Source: Candidatus Uhrbacteria bacterium (GTDB lineage: Bacteria; Patescibacteriota; Patescibacteriia; UBA9934; UBA9568). Taken from it: a stretch of DNA of 5,907 bases. Within the stretch, counting starts at the first letter, position 1, and each line of letters starts with the position of its first letter. A model generated the notes under the pieces. The model saw only the letters and a list, made by a program, of their open reading frames with translations. It did no database searches and was not told the DNA's origin. The stretch is taken from NCBI GenBank assembly GCA_003497135.1, contig DNKR01000024.1, positions 1 to 5,907 on the forward strand. Reading direction: 5' to 3'. The translations under genes and the position numbers were made by a program. Positions 1 to 3,949 of the stretch are shown here, in pieces.

Positions 1-1
1 A

Positions 2-190
2 GTGAGAAAGCGCCTGGGTCGGCGGGCGACCAAGATCAAGGAGAAGCTGGAAGAAAAGGTAGAGAAAACTCCAAAGGCTCCGATAAAGGCCAAGAAAACC
101 GGTAAAAAGACCCCTGCCAAAGATGAGCCAAAAAAGAAAACAGCTCGGAAACCTCGGCGAGAATCTCGCAAAAAGGCTGCTGCAAAATAA
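2..190 (+). CDS. rplS: 50S ribosomal protein L19, C-terminal part (5' end outside window)
   Basis: The reading frame is open from the window edge and ends at TAA 188-190. Its first 15 residues (VRKRLGRRATKIKEK) match the conserved C-terminal end of bacterial L19, which usually reads K-L-Y-Y-x-R-x-R-x-G-K-x-A-R/T-K-I-K-E-K. L19 sits at the 30S-50S interface of the ribosome. After this point the protein runs on for about 47 residues rich in Lys, Ala, Pro and Arg (16 Lys), low in complexity and probably disordered. Most L19 proteins end near the IKEK motif, so this is an added basic tail that could contact rRNA. The last 22 codons overlap the following yraN gene in a different frame. The GTG at position 2 is an internal valine codon, not a start. 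The L19 identity rests on a short conserved stretch and on the yraN neighbour; rplS, rnhB and yraN often cluster. Confidence 0.72.
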   Translation: MRKRLGRRATKIKEKLEEKVEKTPKAPIKAKKTGKKTPAKDEPKKKTARKPRRESRKKAAAK

Positions 191-491
191 AGGCTACCGA
201 TTCTTAACGGCTAACTTCTCGTGCCGCTTCGGTGAGATTGATCTTATTTTCCAAGACAAAGAAACGCTTGTGTTTGTGGAAGTGAAATGTCGCTATTCCT
301 CGCGCTTTGGGGTGCCCGAAGAAGCGGTCAATCGGAAAAAACTGAATTCCCTTCAGAAAACCATTGACTATTTCTATACCCGTTTCCCCCGCCTGCCTCG
401 TTTATGCCGTATCGACGTCGTCGGCATCGAACTCGACCCGATAACCCTCAAGCCCACCGCCGTTCGTCATCTCCCCAACGTTACAGGTTAA
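123..491 (+). CDS. yraN: YraN/UPF0102 family nuclease-like protein
   Basis: This 122-aa protein has the full UPF0102 (YraN) pattern. The N-terminal G-x-x-G-E-x-x-A is at residues 9-16, GY at 24-25, R-F-G-E-I-D-L-I at 35-42, V-F-V-E-V-K at 50-55, and R-x-D-V-V follows near residue 96. The acidic residues E13, D40, E53 and lysine K55 form the PD-(D/E)xK-type nuclease signature of the family. Its members resemble Holliday-junction resolvases, but their cellular role is not settled. The length is normal. The ATG at 123 is preferred because the conserved motif begins only eight residues later and no alternative start lies between. This forces a 68-nt overlap with the rplS tail. No clear ribosome binding site precedes it, so translational coupling to rplS is likely. 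It ends at TAA 489-491. Confidence 0.9.
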   Translation: MSQKRKQLGNLGENLAKRLLQNKGYRFLTANFSCRFGEIDLIFQDKETLVFVEVKCRYSSRFGVPEEAVNRKKLNSLQKTIDYFYTRFPRLPRLCRIDVVGIELDPITLKPTAVRHLPNVTG

Positions 492-497
492 GAAGCA

Positions 498-526
498 TTG
501 ATTTCTCCTGATATTTAGAGTAAAGT
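498..526 (+). promoter_or_regulatory. Possible sigma70-type promoter for the SIR2-like gene
   Basis: TTGATT (498-503) and TAAAGT (521-526) are separated by 17 nt. Each matches the -35 or -10 consensus at four of six positions. Transcription would start near 533, giving a leader of about 30 nt before the ATG at 564. It lies in the 72-nt gap after yraN, which fits the SIR2-like gene being its own transcription unit. This is a weak match and could be chance in AT-rich DNA. Confidence 0.33.
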
Positions 527-563
527 TGCTTCATCCAAAACAAATAACCACAAGCGGTAGATT

Positions 564-1610
564 ATGGAAATGACTAACCTGACTATAATTTTGGGTGCAG
601 GCGCTTCAACTGGATCGACGCAACATGGTATTACCTCGCAGAGCGACATTATTCCTCCTTTGACGAAAGATCTCTTTTTACCTCAATATGATTTCGTTCT
701 GGGTAAATACGGTGATGTAAAGAGTGGAACAGTTGGGCTTTCTTCGAGTATGACTGATGGCAAGTCACTGGAGGATAGGGTAAAAGACGAGCTTGGCACT
801 TTAAGTAATTACGGGTCTCTATCGCCACACCGCAAGAGGTCGTTCAATCAATTACCTTTATACCTACAAGATCTGTTTGGCTACATTAGCAGTGAACTCA
901 ACAACAAGACCTTCTATTCAAGGTTCGTAAATATTATTTTTGATTACATTGATAAAAAAAGCTTTAAGGTTACTTTCATCACTTTAAACTACGACCTCTT
1001 GCTAGATTTCGCTTTGGAGAGGGTGGTCGGGAAACAATTTGAAGGATTTGGCAACTATACAGATGAGTCTCATAAATGGGTGCTTCTCAAGCCACATGGA
1101 TCCGTGAATTGGTTTCGGCAGATCAACAGATATACTCAGACAGGATCAAACTTTGAAAGCTGGAACGCAATTGTAAGGGACCTTAATGTTTCGAGCGATT
1201 TATCAACTGAATTAAGATTTGTTAATCTTGCCGAGTTTCGAGAAGGATTTGTAGACGGAATCCCTCATTATCCAGCCTTGGCTATTCCTAATACAGAATA
1301 CTCACCCTTATACCCACTAGAAGAATTCCATACAGTCCTAAAAGAAAGACTCGCTGAATGCCATAATTATTTGATAATTGGTTTCAGCGCATATGATCAG
1401 GATTTACTTGAAGTCCTTAATAAGAATGTCAAGGAAGTTAAAAGATACCTCATAGTAGGACTTGGGGATGTTGCTGAGGTTTACAAACGGCTTGAGAAAG
1501 GTGCTTCGCTTTTTTCAGCCGAGAAACCAACAGAGGTCCAATACGGGACTGGGTTTGGGAAATTTGTCTCTAGCACAGATCTGACTAGCTTTTTGAACGA
1601 GCTAACCTGA
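564..1610 (+). CDS. SIR2-like domain protein (possible NAD+-consuming defence effector)
   Basis: This 348-aa protein has the landmarks of the SIR2-like superfamily found in many prokaryotic defence proteins. A beta strand leads into the nucleotide-binding loop I-L-G-A-G-A-S (residues 9-15). T-L-N-Y-D (140-144) corresponds to the sirtuin T-x-N-x-D NAD-pocket motif. K-P-H-G-S-V-N-W (176-183) carries the candidate catalytic His178. A late Rossmann strand, Y-L-I-I-G-F-S-A-Y-D-x-D (269-280), resembles the segment that closes the pocket. No zinc-binding cysteine cluster of true deacetylases is seen. Related proteins (Thoeris ThsA, DSR, SIR2-APAZ) hydrolyse NAD+ during phage infection; that activity here is inferred. 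The domain fills nearly the whole protein, with no helicase, Argonaute, SLOG or membrane segment to act as a sensor. ATG 564 is chosen, with an in-frame ATG at 570 possible; the Shine-Dalgarno is weak at best. It ends at TGA and faces the next gene tail to tail, 36 nt apart. Its more AT-rich codon use than rplS/yraN hints at horizontal acquisition. Confidence 0.85.
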   Translation: MEMTNLTIILGAGASTGSTQHGITSQSDIIPPLTKDLFLPQYDFVLGKYGDVKSGTVGLSSSMTDGKSLEDRVKDELGTLSNYGSLSPHRKRSFNQLPLYLQDLFGYISSELNNKTFYSRFVNIIFDYIDKKSFKVTFITLNYDLLLDFALERVVGKQFEGFGNYTDESHKWVLLKPHGSVNWFRQINRYTQTGSNFESWNAIVRDLNVSSDLSTELRFVNLAEFREGFVDGIPHYPALAIPNTEYSPLYPLEEFHTVLKERLAECHNYLIIGFSAYDQDLLEVLNKNVKEVKRYLIVGLGDVAEVYKRLEKGASLFSAEKPTEVQYGTGFGKFVSSTDLTSFLNELT

Positions 1611-1632
1611 TTTTAGCCCGGTATCAGATCTG
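1576..1632. repeat. Inverted repeat at the convergent gene ends
   Basis: CAGATCTGA (1576-1584) and its exact reverse complement TCAGATCTG (1624-1632) flank 39 nt. That stretch contains a smaller stem, TAGCT (1586-1590) with AGCTA (1600-1604). The structure covers the last codons of the SIR2-like gene and most of the 36-nt gap to the converging gene. It may stall polymerase or protect 3' ends on either strand. Neither side has a clear run of T, so it is not a canonical intrinsic terminator. Confidence 0.3.
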
Positions 1633-1646
1633 GGGAAAAATAAGAT

Positions 1647-2252
1647 TTAAGACAGGGCCTGTATAATTACATCCAACATCTCTTTTGTGTTTTTATATAA
1701 CCCTGCATCTTTCCATTTGTCTATTTGATGGGAATACCGCGCCGCTTTTATTACTGGCCCGTTCGGACCAACATGAGCAAAAGAGATTATGAACACTTGG
1801 CTGTCTTTAAGTTCTGAGTGCTCTATAAGATGATTGCGCACATTGCAGATTCCTTTAGATTTATTTTTAAGTTTTAAACCAGTCAGTAAGTCGGCAACTT
1901 TGAGTAATCTAAAGGCAAGATAGTAGAAACATTCTGTTAATAGCTCAACTTCAAAACCAACTTCGGAATCTTCTTTAAGAATGGCCCTTGGCGCTTGAAT
2001 TTTATGTCTTATAACGAAGCGCACCATTTTATCCGCATTTACTCTTGACTTTTCTTCTAAAGTAACAATTTTGTTAAAAATAAAGCTCAGTTGTTTTATT
2101 CGCTTGGCAATCTCTCCAGCCAAATCTGAATTATGACCTTCCTTTCCTTCGTGAGAGCGACAATAATCTAGCCAAAGATTAGCAGCACGCCTAAAACTTA
2201 AACTTACCTCCCGAATTAAATCCAAGCTTTCTTTTGGAAAAAGGTCTTTCAT
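1647..2252 (-). CDS. Uncharacterised helical protein with HEPN-like R-N-x4-H motif
   Basis: This 201-aa protein (from ATG 2252) is not one I recognise as a named family. It appears almost wholly alpha-helical, with amphipathic helices rich in Leu, Lys, Arg and Glu and no signal peptide or membrane segment. Near the end of a helical stretch it carries V-R-N-H-L-I-E-H (R139 to H145), which fits the R-x4-6-H active-site motif of HEPN ribonucleases, where Asn often follows the Arg. HEPN domains act in toxin-antitoxin, abortive infection and CRISPR effectors; the assignment rests on this motif and on helical character alone. The frame stays open to a GTG at 2279 inside the tRNA, but ATG 2252 is the better start because the extra residues would come from the tRNA acceptor arm. 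No Shine-Dalgarno is seen. It lies 18 nt downstream of tRNA-Glu and converges on the SIR2-like gene. It could instead be a non-catalytic helical protein. Confidence 0.65.
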   Translation of the reverse strand: MKDLFPKESLDLIREVSLSFRRAANLWLDYCRSHEGKEGHNSDLAGEIAKRIKQLSFIFNKIVTLEEKSRVNADKMVRFVIRHKIQAPRAILKEDSEVGFEVELLTECFYYLAFRLLKVADLLTGLKLKNKSKGICNVRNHLIEHSELKDSQVFIISFAHVGPNGPVIKAARYSHQIDKWKDAGLYKNTKEMLDVIIQALS

Positions 2253-2270
2253 CACTTTAGCAGTGTGCGG

Positions 2271-2342
2271 TGACCCCACCGGGAATCGAACCCGGATTAC
2301 AAGGATGAAAACCTTGCGTCCTAACCATTAGACGATGAGGCC
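2271..2342 (-). tRNA. tRNA-Glu (anticodon UUC)
   Basis: Read on the - strand, a complete 72-nt cloverleaf folds. The acceptor arm GGCCTCA pairs with TGGGGTC (two G-U pairs). The D stem is GTCT/GGAC, the anticodon stem CAAGG/CCTTG with loop TTTTCAT (anticodon TTC), the variable loop TAAT, and the T arm CCGGG-TTCGATT-CCCGG. The discriminator is A at 2271. The next bases are C, C, G, so the CCA end is not fully encoded and must be added by a CCA-adding enzyme. It decodes GAA and GAG. A good promoter lies immediately upstream and a protein gene starts 18 nt downstream. Confidence 0.96.
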
Positions 2343-2353
2343 GCGGTGCAAAT

Positions 2354-2382
2354 AAAATAGCTGAAAAAACATTTTATGTCAA
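2354..2382 (-). promoter_or_regulatory. Sigma70-type promoter of tRNA-Glu
   Basis: On the - strand a perfect -35 hexamer TTGACA (2382-2377) is followed after exactly 17 nt by a -10 of TATTTT (2359-2354), four of six matches. Transcription would start only a few bases upstream of the tRNA 5' end at 2342. This is the best promoter match in the window. It would also serve the downstream HEPN-like gene by read-through, since no separate promoter or terminator is visible between them. Confidence 0.72.
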
Positions 2383-2412
2383 CTATTAACCCAAATAACC
2401 ATGATTAATTTT

Positions 2413-2479
2413 GGTCTAACCGCCAAACAAGTAGAGGCAAACAGCAGTTCGCCTCTACAAGTCATTTGGCGGTCTGACC
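2413..2479. repeat. Nested imperfect inverted repeat (67 nt), possible palindromic element or processing hairpin
   Basis: Four nested arms pair across a single centre. GGTC (2413-2416) pairs with GACC (2476-2479), and ACCGCCAAA (2419-2427) with TTTGGCGGT (2465-2473). GTAGAGGC (2431-2438) pairs with GCCTCTAC (2451-2458), and AAC (2440-2442) with GTT (2447-2449), around a loop AGCA. Only small internal loops interrupt the stem. ACAAGT occurs directly repeated at both edges of the inner palindrome (2427-2432 and 2457-2462). It lies between the 3' end of the potassium-channel gene (-) and the tRNA-Glu promoter. There is no U tract on either strand, so it is not a canonical terminator. The inner GTAGRGGC/GCCYCTAC core resembles short palindromic repeats I recall from various bacterial genomes; that resemblance is unverified. 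Confidence 0.7.
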
Positions 2480-2501
2480 CATTATTGTTGCCGTTGTTGA
2501 T

Positions 2502-2804
2502 TTATGGTTTGTGTTTCGCGTCCTTAAGAATCCGGTCGTGGACCAGTTCAGCCGCCAGCTCAATGAAACCTAAAACGAACGGAACGACCAAAAGCATAAA
2601 AATAATCGCGACGATTTTCGAGATAGTACGCGTTACATGCAGATCACCGTAACCTATCGTCAAAATAGTGGTTACAGTGAAATAAAGGGCATCGACAAAT
2701 TCCCAGCCTTCCAAATACATGAAGATGGCAGTTCCTAATATAATCAAAATAAGGGCCAACAATGCCAAACGTTTAAAGTCAGGGTGACGAATAATTTTAA
2801 ACAT
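2502..2804 (-). CDS. Minimal two-transmembrane potassium channel (Ion_trans_2 type)
   Basis: This 100-aa membrane protein has a pore-loop potassium channel layout. A short basic N-terminus is followed by helix 1 at about residues 13-31 and a re-entrant pore helix (about 36-48). The K+ selectivity filter T-I-G-Y-G-D is at 49-54. Helix 2 (about 61-81) contains Gly79, which may serve as a hinge, and a short charged tail follows. Such proteins assemble as tetramers in the cytoplasmic membrane and pass K+ passively. It lacks a voltage sensor and the RCK/TrkA-N regulatory domain often attached to prokaryotic channels, so gating may depend on pH or the membrane, as for KcsA. It starts at ATG 2804 without a Shine-Dalgarno. 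Its neighbours give no functional clue and it appears to be its own unit. An overlapping open frame on the + strand here is a shadow. Confidence 0.92.
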   Translation of the reverse strand: MFKIIRHPDFKRLALLALILIILGTAIFMYLEGWEFVDALYFTVTTILTIGYGDLHVTRTISKIVAIIFMLLVVPFVLGFIELAAELVHDRILKDAKHKP

Positions 2805-2816
2805 AGCGATACACTA

Positions 2817-2844
2817 AATATATCTAAGCATACCACAAATTGAA
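2817..2844 (-). promoter_or_regulatory. Possible promoter of the potassium-channel gene
   Basis: On the - strand, TTCAAT (2844-2839) and a good -10, TATATT (2822-2817, five of six matches), are 16 nt apart. The predicted start would leave only a few bases before ATG 2804, so the mRNA would be nearly leaderless. That fits the missing Shine-Dalgarno. The -35 match is weak (three of six). Confidence 0.33.
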
Positions 2845-2849
2845 CACTA

Positions 2850-2886
2850 TGGCCAAGCGGCAGGCACGTGCCTCTGGTCCATTTTT
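2850..2886. repeat. Hairpin with perfect 12-nt palindrome AGGCACGTGCCT
   Basis: The palindrome AGGCACGTGCCT (2862-2873) forms an inner stem. Outer bases 2850-2855 pair with 2875-2881 (one bulged T), leaving an asymmetric internal loop. On the + strand TTTTT follows at once (2882-2886), the shape of an intrinsic terminator, yet no + strand gene ends here. It sits in the 90-nt gap between two - strand genes, upstream of the candidate potassium-channel promoter. It could act as an operator, as a weak terminator for the 242-aa gene, or as the end of an unseen + transcript. Confidence 0.45.
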
Positions 2887-2894
2887 GTAATCAA

Positions 2895-3623
2895 TTACGC
2901 ATCTCCCAAACTATTTACACCAAACTCCATCACATCTTTTGCATCTCCATCTTTATATACCACTATTTGCCACGCTTTGATATTTCCATCGTCATCTTCA
3001 ATTCCAAAACAAGCAGCTGAATATTGATCTGTTATTTCCGATTCATTAATTTCCAGATCAGCTGATACTAATGCGCGAACATGTTCAGAAGTGCTTGCAC
3101 TTATTTTACCCATGTTCTTACCGCCATATTTTTTAATTAATTCTTCTGCGGCTTTTCTTATTTTTTGATGCTTTTGTTCTTCTTTCTTCTCTTCCGCCTC
3201 GTATTCATCATCACGATCTTTATTTAATTTATCTATAAAAGACCTGTCTGCTGTAAAAGCATACTTCTTATTCCACCCAAGATGCTTATTTCCAGAGACT
3301 ATAGTTTTTATTTGCAGAACCATATTTTGGTCGTGATAATTTTCTCCAAAATCAAGAGCAATTATAAAATATTTATCTGATCCAACGAAAGGATAAATCT
3401 TATAATCTCCATGTTCTGTTTTTTCTATTCTCCCGCCTTGCAAAACTCTTTTTTCATTATCTGCCAGAATTTTAATCACCCTATCATGGGTGTCTTCGGG
3501 AACATTTTTTCTTAAATCCGGATGCCTAAATGCCCACATTTGGTTTATTAAATCCTGCGGAACCCCAAATTGTTCTTTTTCCGGCTGAATTTGTTCTTGG
3601 CTGGGTTTTGCTTGTTCTGACAT
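2895..3623 (-). CDS. Hypothetical protein, 242 aa, charged, with central coiled coil
   Basis: I do not recognise this protein. It is soluble, with no signal peptide or membrane helix. The first 20 residues are Gln/Glu-rich and probably disordered. Residues about 22-130 form a mixed alpha/beta region with strands such as Y-K-I-Y-P-F-V (74-80) and Y-F-I-I-A-L-D-F (85-92). Residues about 133-166 are a highly charged Glu/Lys stretch likely to be a coiled coil. Residues about 172-242 form a second alpha/beta region ending in strands around 216-224 and 231-236. No catalytic or metal-binding motif stands out. It starts at ATG 3623 with AT-rich DNA and no Shine-Dalgarno upstream, and diverges from secG across a 101-nt gap. 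Composition is more AT-rich than rplS/yraN. The long, uninterrupted frame with clear secondary structure supports a real gene; function is unknown. Confidence 0.8.
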   Translation of the reverse strand: MSEQAKPSQEQIQPEKEQFGVPQDLINQMWAFRHPDLRKNVPEDTHDRVIKILADNEKRVLQGGRIEKTEHGDYKIYPFVGSDKYFIIALDFGENYHDQNMVLQIKTIVSGNKHLGWNKKYAFTADRSFIDKLNKDRDDEYEAEEKKEEQKHQKIRKAAEELIKKYGGKNMGKISASTSEHVRALVSADLEINESEITDQYSAACFGIEDDDGNIKAWQIVVYKDGDAKDVMEFGVNSLGDA

Positions 3624-3680
3624 ATTATTAATATAATGCTAATATTAAACCATAAACATCTTATCTTTGGAATACTTCGA

Positions 3681-3709
3681 TTGACGATTTTGGCATTATA
3701 TGGTACGCT
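3681..3709 (+). promoter_or_regulatory. Possible extended -10 promoter of secG
   Basis: TTGACG (3681-3686, five of six matches) is followed after 17 nt by TACGCT (3704-3709), which keeps the key A2 and T6 positions. A TG dinucleotide one base upstream (3701-3702) makes an extended -10. The predicted start, near 3716, lies about 9 nt before ATG 3725, a very short leader with no Shine-Dalgarno. Confidence 0.38.
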
Positions 3710-3724
3710 TAACATCGCTTTAAT

Positions 3725-3946
3725 ATGCTTTCTACAATAATTTCAATTGTACAAATTACTTCGGCGGTTCTCCTTGTTGCGGCTATTTTGCTTCAATCAA
3801 AGGGAACAGGCCTTGGAACAGCTTTTGGCGGCGGCGGAACAATCCGTCACACAAAGCGCGGAGCTGAAAAAACAATTTTTATAATAACCATCGTCTTGGC
3901 AGTAATCTTTATTGCTACTGCTTTGGCAAACTTGCTAGTTTCATAA
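3725..3946 (+). CDS. secG: Preprotein translocase subunit SecG
   Basis: This 73-aa protein has the SecG layout. Transmembrane helix 1 (about residues 4-23) is followed by the conserved L-L-Q (22-24). The cytoplasmic loop is Gly-rich, with G-L-G-T-A-F-G-G-G-G at 29-38. R-G-A-E-K (45-49) precedes transmembrane helix 2 (about 50-71). SecG binds SecYE in the cytoplasmic membrane and aids SecA-driven protein export. The length is normal for the compact form. It starts at ATG 3725 with no Shine-Dalgarno and a very short predicted leader. It ends at TAA 3944-3946, with only three bases before the next gene's start, so the two are almost certainly co-transcribed and translationally coupled. Confidence 0.95.
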   Translation: MLSTIISIVQITSAVLLVAAILLQSKGTGLGTAFGGGGTIRHTKRGAEKTIFIITIVLAVIFIATALANLLVS

Positions 3947-3949
3947 ACT

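Noticed and set aside
2253..2279. GTG start at 2279 extending the HEPN-like protein by nine residues into tRNA-Glu
   Set aside because: The added codons come from the tRNA acceptor arm and would be removed by tRNA processing. ATG 2252 is a better start.
2271..2342. tRNA-Glu as an integration (att) site for the neighbouring accessory genes
   Set aside because: No second copy of the tRNA 3' end was found at the far side of the block near 491-563, and no integrase gene is present.
2413..2479. Integron attC site suggested by GTCTAAC (2414-2420), which fits RYYYAAC
   Set aside because: The matching GTTRRRY end is missing (GGTCTGACC instead), and there is no cassette gene array or integrase nearby.
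2401..2652. 83-codon + strand open frame over the potassium-channel gene
   Set aside because: It runs through the inverted repeat and antisense to a well-supported channel gene. Its Ser/Lys-rich translation has no domain features.
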